Positions 35,511 through 48,100 of a stretch of 64,000 nucleotides of DNA are shown here, piece after piece. This stretch comes from Cloeon dipterum (Eukaryota; Arthropoda; Insecta; Ephemeroptera; Baetidae). Made by a program: the position numbers and the translations under genes. How positions within the stretch are numbered: position 1 is the stretch's first letter; each line of letters starts with the position of its first letter. A model generated the notes under the pieces. The model was not told the DNA's origin. It searched no databases and saw nothing but the letters and a program-made list of their open reading frames with translations. Location: assembly GCF_949628265.1 (NCBI RefSeq), contig NC_088788.1, forward strand, positions 27,452,335 through 27,516,334, given 5' to 3'.

Positions 35511-36554
35511 ATGAGCGGCATGTCGAGTTTAACAAAATTAATTTCCACTTTAGCGCGGGTTTCAGACACGAAGCTAGTACTCCTAAATCACAGCAATGTG
35601 CAAATTATCAGCAGGTAAATAATATGATATTTTAATGAACCCACCAGTTTGTCTTGTTTACAATAATTATTCCCCAATTTATTTTGTAACTGTTATTCTG
35701 CTGGGTGAATTGAGCGGCATCATTATCCGAAGCTTTTTATTAATTTATTATGTTCCTTGTTACAGTGCGAAAATGTCGCAGTACCCAAAATACTTCATTG
35801 ATCCAACGTTTCGAAACGATGAGCTGAACGCCATGTACGAAACTGGAGAGGTGAAAGAAAAGGCTCTCGTGCCATGCAGAGCTGCCCTTACAGAACACAC
35901 CTCCTCTGAATTTTACAGTTCCTTTACCAGGTTAGAAAATTTCAACGAAATGTTGTATATTTTCAATCTCAAATGAAAATATTGATTTAGGAAATTTATC
36001 AATCATGTGATGAGGAAGGGAAACAAGCAATTGGCACGAGAAATCGTTGAGAAGGTAAAGTGTATCAATTTTAATTTTCGTGCTTGAAACTTAACTCTCA
36101 ATTCATTAGGCATTTGAAGTGATTAAGAAGACACAGATTCAGAAATTTCACTCTCTTCCTCCAGAAAAGAAGGTGGATTTTGCCATTAGAGATCCGCACG
36201 AGCTTTTTCACCAAGCAATCATCAATGTTAAGCCCATCATGGTTCTCACACCAATCAAACGAGGAGGTGTTCGTTATCAGGTACTGCATATACACATTGA
36301 CTCTAAACTCCAGCTAATATACCTCTGTTTTCCAGGTACCAGTTCCTGTTGACGATGTGCAAGCAACGATTTTGGCGTACAAATGGTTCATCGAGGCTAG
36401 TAAAGACAAGGAGCGAACTGTCCGCTTCTATAACAAATTGGCCAAGGAAATAATGGATGCAGCAAACAACACCGGGCGTGTGGTTAAAAAAAAGCTGGAC
36501 TTGCACAAGCAATGTGAAGCCAACAGAGCTTACGCACACTACCGATGGAACTGA
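35511..36554 (+). CDS. mRpS7: Mitochondrial ribosomal protein S7 (uS7m)
   Basis: Exons are 35511-35614, 35766-35930, 35991-36054, 36110-36280 and 36336-36554, giving 240 residues, the usual length. The first exon encodes a basic, Ser/Thr-rich start (MSGMSSLTKLISTLARVSDT) that fits a mitochondrial import presequence. The S7 fold follows, with landmarks KFINHVMRKGNKQLAREIVEKAF, the P-x-x-x-V/L-T-P-IKRGG block and the C-terminal AYAHYRWN. It binds the 3' major domain of the small-subunit rRNA in the mitoribosome. The ATG at 35511 is the first in the open frame; a second at 35520 is an alternative. An ATG inside exon 2 would omit the targeting sequence, so I reject it. Confidence 0.94.
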
Positions 36555-36600
36555 TTTGTTCAAAGGATAGAATTGATTGTGCTAATTAGAATTTTTGCAA

Positions 36601-36606
36601 AATAAA
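36601..36606 (+). terminator. Poly(A) signal of mRpS7
   Basis: AATAAA begins 47 bases after the stop and overlaps a second copy (AATAAAATAAA). Confidence 0.6.
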
Positions 36607-37273
36607 ATAAATGTACTATATTAAGCTGACATATGTACTATCACTTATGCTCATTTAAAATTTCAATTAAATATTTAAATCTGGAAAAAGGTTCAAATCG
36701 ACTCCCCTTAACAAAATAAGTATAACAATGTCTCAAATAAGAATGCCTTTTTTTAAAAGATTGCTCTGAGAAACATTTATAGAAAATTATCGTTATTAGA
36801 ATTGGAAGAGACTATGAATCCTGCCAAACTGGTATATGTTTTCAAATTCAGCCCCTAAAATTATGATTTGAACAGATTTCAAATTTTTTTACTCAAAAAT
36901 CATTGATATTTTAGAATTAAACAAAAATTTGGAGTATAACATTTTTATAACTATATCTCCCAACTAACGTTTCAATTTGTTATCAAAATTACAAGTTTAA
37001 CAAAGAAAAACGAAACTTAAAAATCTGTCAACCTCAAGCAAAGACACTTGCACTGATGCGTTCCGCTCCAGATGCTTCTTTCCTTCTAACATTAAATCGC
37101 ACCTGAAAATAGCCAATTTCACCCAATGGCGGCCGTGATAATGACCCTGACCTTGTTCGATCGAATTGGCCACCCTTTTCTACCCTCGAGTGCGCGGCGA
37201 AAGTCGGCGCCGCCCTGGCAACCTGATAAAGAGGCTTGCCAACTAGCGGCGCCCCGCATTCGAATGATTGACA
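36607..37273. other. Intergenic region before the orphan secreted-protein gene
   Basis: AT-rich to about 37030, then GC-richer, CpG-containing sequence (37030-37273) that probably holds the promoter and leader of the next gene. No gene of its own is seen. Confidence 0.5.
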
Positions 37274-39078
37274 ATGCCGCGGCACGTTGCGTGGTTACTC
37301 GTGATCTTCGCAGCTTCGTGGAGCGGTTTGGGGCACACCAGTAGGGTCAACGGCGGTTTCTTCCCTTCACAGGAGGTCTTCAATGGCACCACCACCCTGG
37401 AGGAACAGGCCACCGTCGGACGAGACGACCCTGACAGGACCAGGCTCTTTCACAACAATAGGTGAGAAAAAAAAATTCAATGGCAAATCTAAAAAAATCA
37501 CAAAAGCAGGAATTTCAAAAAGATAATTTTTTTACCTCCTGCAGCTGATTGAAAGAACAATTTTGAAACAAAATTTTGAATTTTGATAGGGATTTTGTCT
37601 TTTAAAATTTTATTTTGACAAATCTTTATAAATATGAAATGTATATCCCTATGAAATTCATGAAATTAGAAAAATCTGGAATATTTTGGAATGTTTAAAA
37701 AACAGTTCGTTTAACTAGATTGAAATTTCTTAAAATCGATACGAGTTAATTAATTAATTTTAATTAAGTCCGCTGTATTGCTGTTCCAAAAGATTCAGGC
37801 CCAACATAATCATTGACAACTCAATCGCCGGAGGTGGAAATCTTGGGGTGTGGAGGCCACCTCCCGCGTCATACATCCGGCCACGGCCTCCAAACCTGAA
37901 CGTGCTGCCCCCACCTCCGGTCATCTACGACCCTCAGAGCCCGGATAAATTTTATCAAGTGGTAAAATAGTTTAAACAAAATCATCAAAATAGGCCCATG
38001 TAGAATTCGAATTTACAGCAAGACTTCCAGGGAATTCAGGGACTTCAGGGGCCTGGTTTCTACCCTGGAGACTACATCAATCCTTATCCAGCGTATGCAG
38101 CGAACGACCAGTGCAACATCATGGGCCCGCTGTTGGCGCTGAAAAAGGCGATTTTTACCGTGCTCAAAATCGCTGCGGTCAAGATTCCTGTGCTCGCCCT
38201 GAAATTTCTGACGAAAGCTTTCGCCTTCCTGGTGCTCATCGGTCCCCTCCTCCTCCCCCTTCTGCTACTCTTCCCTGTTCCAGTTTATGGTAAAACTTTT
38301 GTTTTTAAACTGAGAATAAGAAGTTGCTTCAACTGACTTTCAGGGTTCGTGAACAACGGATTCAACTTGAACACCGGCTTCGGCAACACCTTCGCGAATC
38401 AAAACCCAAACCAGGGCAACGCTGCTGGCAACATTAATCTGAACAGAAATCCCAACCAGAACCTGAACAATGTGAACGGCGGCAGAAACAGAGGCGCTCA
38501 ACGCGCTCTCCCGTCTTTGGCGAAGGGACCTTGCTTCCCAAGGGTCTCCTGTGAAATGGGATACTGGGGCTTTCAAACACAAATTGCATGGTAAGATTTC
38601 CCAATCATTAAGTTATCAACTTCTAGAAAAAATCTGAATTTGTTAATAGGAAATGAAGTGCAAATATTTGCCTTTCGAATTATTTAATGTAAAATCAACT
38701 AATTCATTAAATGACTCACATTAACTGTTCTGGTCTAAAGCGTAAGCTATTAAAAAATAGACATTTTAGCTTTCCCTAGTAAAGGTAAAGACTGTCGAAA
38801 ATTTATATTGATACATAGTTTATGCGCAACAGTTTGATATAAAAAAACTTAAAACAAATTATCATCTATAGCTTATTTGTTTAAAAAAAACTTTCAGGAT
38901 CTTGGATCACATACACGAAACGCTGCATCCAACTTTCCCTAAGCTGTTTGAATTGTGGAAAAAAGCTTACCACCACGGTGGAGTAGGCCGGGACTGCAGT
39001 TTACTTTACAAGTGCCCGAAAATGGACGAACTCATCGTGGTCGCAAAGCAGTACAAGTTTCTGCCAGAAGAGCCCTGA
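37274..39078 (+). CDS. Unrecognised secreted or single-pass membrane protein
   Basis: Exons are 37274-37461, 37799-37961, 38019-38289, 38344-38590 and 38898-39078; every joint keeps frame and the product is 349 residues. It starts with a signal peptide (MPRHVAWLLVIFAASWSGLG). A Pro-rich stretch (PPPASYIRPRPPNLN, LPPPPVIY) and a Gly/Gln-rich piece follow. A long hydrophobic helix with Lys at intervals comes next (about residues 154-206), then an Asn-rich low-complexity stretch (about 209-255). The C-terminal domain has paired cysteines: GPCFPRVSC, then WILDHIHETLHPTFPKLFELW, then RDCSLLYKCP. I do not recognise the family; the cysteine spacing and ordered C terminus suggest a conserved arthropod extracellular domain. 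An in-frame TGA just upstream of the ATG fixes the start. Confidence 0.75.
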
Positions 39079-39167
39079 CAAGTCTGTACATATTTACAAA
39101 CGAAAAGACTGTAATCTGTTCATATAGTGAAGTTGATGTGTTAATTTATTCAGTTTTGTAACTCTCA

Positions 39168-39173
39168 AATAAA
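39168..39173 (+). terminator. Poly(A) signal of the orphan secreted-protein gene
   Basis: AATAAA lies 90 bases after the stop codon. Confidence 0.6.
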
Positions 39174-39179
39174 ATTCAA

Positions 39180-42100
39180 GAAAGAAAATCTTTGGCACAT
39201 AATATTCAATCTGTTCTCCTGGCGCGGAAGTGTTTATTTGTGTAGTGTTTTAGAGTGCATATTAGCACACATAATTTGCGACAAAATTCCACAGGCCTTA
39301 AGTGTGTGCGACTCATTATAAAAATGTGTTTGCGATGCTCTCGCAGCTCTTTGTGTATTCTAATCCCGTGTGCAGAGTGCGCCGAGATGCGCAATTAGCA
39401 GTGAAAGTTGTCGCATGCCATTGCGTATTGTCAGCGTGGCGCGCGGAGGTTAAAAATTTGTGCCTCGTTGTGTGCGTGATCCCTCGGCTCCGGCTCGGCC
39501 GGCGCCTCCGACTTTTCTAGGACTTTGCTGACGTAACCAAGAAAGATTATCCGCGAAAAAATCCTTGTCCTCGCATGCCGGAGAGAATCAATCAAAGCTT
39601 TGTTCATAAACAAAATCTCAATATTTGCCTAGCAAATCGCCACTGTGCAGTAGAATTTCATAATTCTTCCTCCTGCCGAAACATTGATGATGCAACGTCA
39701 AATTTCCGGGTGATTAAAAATTTGTTTGTAAAAGGCGAGGTGAGTATATAGCAGGTAAATAAAAGTATCAAGAAATTTGATTTAAGAGAATAATAGAAGT
39801 GCCATTGCCAGAGCTACGTTTGTGTTTAACCTGAATGCAGTGAATTTGTTATATCACAGGTAAAAATTAAAAGAATTAAACTTTTCACTACCGGACCAAT
39901 ATCCAGTTTAATTTTTCACGTTTGAATTAATTAAAACAAGAATCAAACTTACGTTTCTACTAACCAACTAAAAATTGAATTATTGTGTCTGTTTATTATT
40001 ATAGCATATTTATTGTTTTTGAAAATTAATAAATGAACTCATCAAAATCTAAACCGATACAAAACTTTTTTTGTCTGTATTTTAAGCTCTATCGTTTTCT
40101 GATATATTATTAATAATACTATCAATGCGTTTAAAACGCGCACCCAAATTTTACATTCACTTTGCTCGAAGCACGTTATAACTTAAAGAGCATTCAACTC
40201 GTTTTCTCTAAATTCTAATCGATAAATCAGGCAGGGCTCATTGCGAACAATGATTTGATTAATTGCATACAGGAACCGCAAGCACCAGAGGCGTGTTCCA
40301 GCTTCCAGCTCCCTACGCTTCATATTGATAAACATAAATTAGCCTGTAATTAATTAGAATCAAAAGGAAGGCTTTCTTTCGTTTCTAAGCAGCCCTAATG
40401 TGGTGAGCGCGAAATGATTCAAAGGTCGTTCATATAGTTTATCAAGAAAGTTGCGACTAATTCATTTTAAATAAACTGCTGGTGATTTATTTGACGTCGA
40501 TTTTTCAAGCGCACACGATTTGGCCGGAGAGATTAAGCCGCGTGGCGCCGCAGGGACACGGCAAACCGCGCTGAGCTTGTAAATTTTACAACTAAAGGGC
40601 GTTTTCCATGCCGAATGGCCTCCCATTTGGTCTGGTGATGTATCAGTCTCGATCCGTGCTTTTCACTTTTCAACAAAACTAAACTTTTATTACTCTTTTG
40701 CGTGAGGAAACCGCAGATGGCTCTGGGGATTGTCTATTAATATGTACAAAGATGCTCCTCGTCACTCCTCGTTAACCATGACCCTGTATACAGAGTCGCT
40801 TCATTATTTGAGCTCACATTAAAAAATTAATTAAAATTAGGTATTTAAAATATAGGTATTTAAAAAATCTCATGACTGCTTTGGCATTTTGGTGCTGCGT
40901 GCGATTTGTTTTGCAGGTAAAGCTAATGAGGGTCTTTAAATCTTCACTTTGTCACCCTTCCTGATTGATGAAGAACAACAGGAAGTATAGAACATCCCTG
41001 AAATTTTGTTCAATTATATTAAAATCTCTTACAGTTTGCAATGTTTATTTTGACTCATTGAAGTATATGTACCGCCGTGGCTGCTACGTTATACTGAAGA
41101 CTAGTTTTTGTAACTAATGAAATTGATTCCATAATTGTATTTGTTCTTCTACAAATATTGAAAAGTGAAATCAAATGAATGTTTGCTGTAATATGTTATT
41201 CTTCCTAGTTTAAGGATTAAAATTGTCGAGTTTCTAGTTTCTGAAATATTCTGAAGGTTAGACGCAGAGAATAGCTTCTTGGAAACAAAACACACGGAAG
41301 AATTCTTATTTGACCTAAAAACCCTGAGTCACTGAGTTTTTTTGCCTTTCCGGGGAATCCCTGCGAGAGGAAAGGATTATGTGATTGCGTGCCGATGATG
41401 CCTAGATATTTTGACGGTGTTTATATGCTCAAATGTCAAGCTGTGGAAGGTCAAGGTGGTGCTTGGCGCTGTCGCTTGCTGCCGAAAGTGAAATCTCCCC
41501 GGTTTGCATGTGATTAACACGCGGCTCTCGTATCGAAACCCTTTTCTGATTTTGGTCTCCATATCGTGCTGACATGGTCTGCAGGTGCTGCAAAGAGAAA
41601 GACACACACATTTCTCACTCGCCCAATATGCATTCCACTTGCATTAAACAAATATGCGACGCGATACGGTTCAAAGCCGCGCTCACCTTGGCAGTGACTC
41701 TGTTTCTGCTGCTTTAAATCGAGCCAACTCTTTATTCCACATAATATCAGGTGGGACGACGTTTATACCTCGATCTTACTGAGAGCAAATTTACACCAGT
41801 CATGAAGCATGTTCCTCCTGAAAGAAAGACAAGTGGACTTATAGCCGCAACTTAACATTGTTCTCTTTTTGAACTGTGGTAAAAATGGGAGCGCGTATAC
41901 TTTGTCCGAAAAGGGTGATCCGGAATTTGTTCGAAAGTGTACATTTTGGCACATTATTGATGCCACATCAAATTGTTGCCTAAGGACTCCAGCGATGAGA
42001 ACAATACCATTTCATGACGGAGAATATGTAAAAACTCTAAAATTCGGATTTCACTCCTTGATCATTATTTTTAATTATATTATTCCTTCTCTGTATGTTC

Positions 42101-45100
42101 TGCTCTCCTCAAAAACTTACAAATCATATTTTGACAAGTAAAGGAATAGGGATGCCATTCACGGAGCACGTGAAATTTAACTTTGAAGAAAGAGACTCAG
42201 ACCAATTTTTCTTTAGGTCGACAAAAAGGCGAAATTCTTAGAATAATAACGCAATCAGGAATCTTATCCGACAAGGTACAAGGGTTCGTCTTGTTATTAG
42301 AAATAATTCAATGCGATGAAATTAAGGTTTTACTCAGAATATGTTTTTCTACCGGAATCTAATATCAAAATAAGAAACGGAATTTGTCACCAACAAAGAG
42401 ACTGTCGAACAACAGATCACCCCTTTAAAATATGCTATACATATTTTAAATATATTTCATATACTGAGAGTAAATAGTTTATTTGTCACTATCACTTAAG
42501 AAGATAAAACTAATACGGTATAGGAACAACGGATTTGTGAAAGTATTTTTTGCTTTCCTTTTTATAATTTACTTTGTGCATTCAAAGAGACAAAATTATT
42601 TTAAATCAGCAGGAACCTATAATTCGTTCCTGCACCATGATATGCATTAAAAATAAAGCGTGTGAAGTCAACTCTCTACATGGATATTTCCGATTGTCTT
42701 TTCAAGATACGTTCTTTGTTAGGCGTGACAAATTTGATATTCAATTTCATCAATGAAGGCAAGAGTGAATTTCTTAGAACAGAATATACGGATTATCGCC
42801 TCGGAGAAAGTCGATGAGAGCATTTTATTTCTCTGGCCGGTCTGCGAACGGGAATCGAGTGTGCGCCGCGCATCACGTCCTTTGGTCGTAGGTGGCGGCT
42901 GAAAAAGGCCGAGACGCGCGCGTGTGATGCAATGCACAACTCATTTTTCAGTCTGTTCATCCTGTCGAGTGACGATATAATGGTAAAACAGTTTGAGTGG
43001 TGCTTGATGTGTATTCTGGAAAGCAATTGCGTGCGAGGTAATTGCTGCACAAAGGTGTCTGCGGCAAAAGGGCAGAACGCATGAGGTCATTGAGGAAATC
43101 GTGACTAAACCACAAGAAATTGTTTTAAGGAGGTTGTAAAAAATTACAGAACGTCAATTACGTCACAGAAAATTCTATCTTTCACTAACTACTTGCGCAT
43201 TATTGATAAGTTTTTAATTTGCAATTATTGCTAAATCAAATGCCTTGACGTTTTCCAGAACTGCTGATGAACGTAGTTGTTATAAAATTGGGTTTGGAAT
43301 CGATTTATAGCTGATTGTATTTGAAATTTATATTGTGAAATTTCAAATTGTCTAAAGGCTTTAAAGCTCTTCGTTGAATTTTGAGGAAGGATTGGTCAAT
43401 TTAAATTTCATAAAATTGCCTGCATTGTGTATTTCTTACTTTATTTATTTTTTAAATTTTAGTTTTTCATTACTATCTGATAGTTATACAAATTAATAAA
43501 AGGAAATTTTTCCTTGTTAGAGCCTCAAATCGGGCTGAGTAAGACAAACTTGCTTATTTTCTAATCTTTTTATATTTTTAGTCGTTAGCAGCGATCTCTC
43601 GGATGATTTTTTGTGGGCGCGAGACCATAATTTAAGTCTGCTGGCTTTCCTCCAAGGGCTTGAATGCGTGAATTTGTCACTTCAGATGAAACCCGATAGA
43701 AGTCAGGTACACACTCACACTTTTCTAAGCACTTTTCCTTGTATTGTAAAAATCGAGAGCGACCGGCCGCGTGTACGCCGCCTATCCATCGTGTCTACAT
43801 GTGTGTGTGTATGCGTCGCTTTCGTTTGCGGAAAGAAAAAGCAAGAGAGGACTGTCTGAAAGTAGTGCTCCACTAATGCAGACGAGAGATTGTCTTGCTT
43901 AATTGCTCGACTCGCTTTATTTATTGATTGTCAGCCAGCGATAATGGCGTGCGTGCATATGTAAAACGAGTGGACCGCAAATCGGGGTCGACGGCTGCAC
44001 GGTACAAACGAAAATAATGCATGCTTACAGGTGACTAATGTCCTCTTTGCCGCAAAAGTGGACTAAATCACGCCCAGAGAAGCGACCGGAGCAGAGTGAG
44101 CATACATGGCCTGGGGTCGTGTAATTGTGAGTGCACTGGAAATTCCCTCTGATGAGAGAGAAATTTCACTCTCGGGGCCGATACTTATTTATTTTGGTGG
44201 AGTGGCTGGAAATGGAAAAAGGGTGTTGCACAACAAACGCCTTCTACTGCCACGCAGTAACCGCTTTAGCGCACGCGACAAATGGCCCAGTTGGCAGAAA
44301 CAAATCGTCATATTGCCCGTAATGGTGTTTGATATTCCGTGAGCCTAATGTGACTGCTGCCAATATGGAAATGCAATCTATTAGCTTGGCTGATTCAAGT
44401 GTGTTGCGTAAATTATGTCACCCGTGTTTTCCGTGTCTAGTGTGCTCGCGTGATCGAAAACGGCAAAGCGTTCGATCCAAAATGAGTAATTGCGCAGGAC
44501 CAGGAGAAACTCCTCCATTGTCTTTAATTGGCATTTCGCAACTCACGCGTGCTTGATATTGTCACCGACGCGTTTATCGGTTTTCTTCATTGACTCTGCG
44601 TGAATCATAGTCTGCTCCCGGCGGAGCTTTCTAGCAGGTGACAATTTTTCATAAGTTTTATTGCTGCAGTTGTTGGTAGCATTTTTCCTTGACATATTGT
44701 GGGGCTGTGAAATATAGAGACATAGTTCACTATTATTTCTGACTGAGCTTTAAATTTCTTATTCGTTATTGAAGGCTTAAAATCAGACATGTATTTTTAC
44801 ACTTCTGCTTATCTTTTGTTGTGCTTGATTTAAAACCACAAAACGAATAAAATCAAAATATTTTTATAAAGTCTTCTCTGATTATTACTTTTCATTTTCC
44901 CCTTCTTTCATTTTGATATATCAAGTGTATGCTTCTATAAACTCTAATTTTTAAGCTGGAAATCACCAAAATTAATTTTTCTTTGAAACATAGATCAGGA
45001 CGATCATAAAATGATATCGTTGCTTTGCTAAATTATTAATTTATTAACTGAAAAATCAGATCGGAATTTCAATATTAATTTTCATCAATTGCAACAAATT

Positions 45101-48100
45101 CAATCGTTATGGCCTCATATTTAATAATGTCAAAGCCTCGAAAAAGTATCATCTTTCTCTTTGCAAGCAATAAATATAACCTGAGCTACCTTACTACGAT
45201 CTTGACGCACATAATGCTAAATAAAAGTTGCGCTATTTTAAACCAGTCTCTGCCAAAATATTACGAAATTTCACACAAGACAGGCAGCTTGCATAACGAA
45301 CAATGACTGTTCGAAGAAGTTCAAGTGTAAACCCGATTAAAGAATAAGTCTCAGTCTAGCACGTCTGCTCGGCGGTTGCGTCACTCTCCGCCTTTCTTCA
45401 ACAATGGCTTCATGAATCAAAAGTGCATGGCATAGGATGCACCCGTTAACTCTGTGTTAATTAATTACAAAACGGAATTAATATTCCACGCTGCGCAGAT
45501 GTCCTCATCGCCAGCAAGCAGTGAACATACAATAAAACGTGAACGGGCGACAACAACAATCGCGATCGCACGTGAGGTAAAATCTAATTGCACCCTGAGT
45601 TTGAATGTGAGTCTCAACAGGTACCTCATCAATGGCTTCTGTTGCATCAGACGCAGCACGGGAGGCAGGCGGCCTTGTCCGCTTAAAGTTTATGAATTTT
45701 GCTGTCACTATTTTGTTCAGATTAAATCCGATTTGTACGAGTGTCCAGTAACGAGACTGAAATAACTCACATTAAAGGTGGAAAGCAACTGTGTTGCGTA
45801 GGAAAATGTCAAACATCTTGCATAATTTATTGCAGACTTATTCAAAATGCACTACTTTCGTTAAGTACGTCAATTTTTCAATCCAAGGTGAGACGGGCGT
45901 GGTGTTCAACATTTTCTGGATGCGCATTTCAACATTCTCTCGATCCATTTTCAAACAAGCCTCAATCGGATTGTTTTTACTCATCAAATATGATGACCAA
46001 ACAGATATTAATTGTTTTCCCGCATTTTTATGTCAAACTAACCGTATAAGCTATTAACTAGAAATTAAATGGGGAGTATAATGAAGAATTAAGACACTGC
46101 TGGTAAATATGTATAAAATATTTGAAGCTCATATGATTTTAAATTTTCATGCTGCCATTAATTTTTTTATAGCACTCGGCATATTGTTAAAAACGCCCGA
46201 AATTTTAAGAAAATTTTCCGCGATGACCTTTGAACTTAAGTTTGGAGTAAATTTGATCGGCTTGATGAAAGGCGAATCCAAAGCTCAACTCATTATTGGA
46301 AATGTGCCATTAGCAGATGAGACATTACGCTCAAAATTTCTAAAAAGACCATTCAAACTGTATTCAGTTTAAATTATGCAGCTTCCTCGGTGTCTAGTTT
46401 CATAGAGTGGACTGATAATTGGTGTGAATTTCGTTAATTTTGCTTGACATGAGCCGAAATTGTCTTACTGCTCGTGACTTTCGCTCTAATAAAATAAATC
46501 GGCATAGATTTCGTTTCCACTTACATTTCATATTCAGGCAAGGGGAATACCAAAACTCGAACTCATCCGTACACTTTCTAATAGACCACGTTTAATGTAG
46601 TTTGGAATTTTTCATTTTTAATCGCACTTTCAGCCTGCTTTCAGCTGCACGCTCACGCCTCTTCCGTTATTTTTAGATAAACTCCCGAATAGTTGCGGGC
46701 AGGACGACTACAAACACATTAATTTTATTCAAACAAAACACAAACAGCAGGAACTGCTGCTGGAAACAATTTTTTATCAGAGCCGCAGATCTAGGAGCAT
46801 AATAATTCATACACTAGAAGAATCAAGAGCGAACTACACAAAGGAAAGTTATGTGCACCAACCAAACTCAGCCTTGACTTTTAAAAACAACGTCGATGCT
46901 CGTCAAACAGCTCGTAAATAAAAAAAACCAAAAATTTGTCTTCCGCCGTCGATTCCTCACAGGAGAAAGAAGCTCTCTCACGCTGCTGCAGAAGTGCAAT
47001 TTATTTGCAAATTATACAGCCGAGGTGAGGATAACCATGCGCCTTACATTCTGCATTTCCACCTCCTGTTTGCATAAATTTTATCAGCAGGGCTGAATCA
47101 AGGTCGACTTGGCCATCACTCTTTTTGTCCAACTATTAATAATTGGTTTCGCACAGAATTCAATTAATGTATTCACAAGTATTGTGTTTCTGACGCTAAA
47201 CGATATTTTGTAATTGCAATTCAAGATGGACTTGTAATTAATTGCTTTTTACGTCGGAGCTAGAATAAATCAATGCTGCGAGGTTCCTGCGGGTTAGGCC
47301 GTTGTTTTACTGATTGACACTTATAGTTAACTTCTCAGCCAAAGGCCAATTTACGAGTTTTCGCGAGAGTCAAGGTTGCAGTTTTTAGAGAACCGGGCCT
47401 AATTTGTTTCTGGGCAAAGTCACAGAATATAAGAACTTGAAATTTGTTTTCGCACAATTAGCTAATCACGATATTTGTAAATTATTCCATTAGAATGAAC
47501 AAATTGGTTCTGCTGATCTATATGGAAATATTTGATTTAAGTAATTTTAGAAATTAGAGCTGATACGGCGGCTATGGATTACTGTAAAATATGTGCGCTA
47601 AATATAACAAACAATGATGACACGCAATAACAATTCTCTATTAAAATTTAAGAAGCCTCTTTGGAGCCTGAGTGTGTTTTGCATTAGAAGGATATTTGAT
47701 TGCAAATTTTATCGATGTTTTGCAAGAGTTTTCAGTGCAAATATATCCTCGTTCATTTGAAAAATTAACCTAAATGTCGCTTATAAACTCTCATGAATAG
47801 AATCAGACGCAGCTTTCAATAGACCATAAAAGAATCATTTGAAATGATGCTCATCTTCCCAGCATCTGTTAGTCAGAAGTCACGCTGAGAATGAATAGTA
47901 ACTTCTGCACCATTCACGTTCAGCTGGATCAAAATTGTTTCCTGGTGCTCCACTCGACTCCTCTCTACGTGCGTAATTGCGAGACATAACACCACAATGA
48001 TAAGTTCGATCTCACCGGCTCGTTTGGCAGCGTCGGCCAATCTGCCGTATTGTGCGTTTGCCTGCATCAATTACCCGCGCCGACCGAAATTGCCCTCTAT

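Noticed and set aside
35635..35976. Longer mRpS7 start from an ATG at 35635
   Set aside because: The frame between 35635 and 35765 is intron-like and hydrophobic by chance; acceptor TTGTTACAG at 35765 and exon 35511-35614 give a proper targeting sequence and frame.
36680..36710. GGTTCAAATC, resembling a tRNA T-loop
   Set aside because: No acceptor, D-arm or anticodon stem can be formed upstream; the flanks are plain AT-rich sequence.
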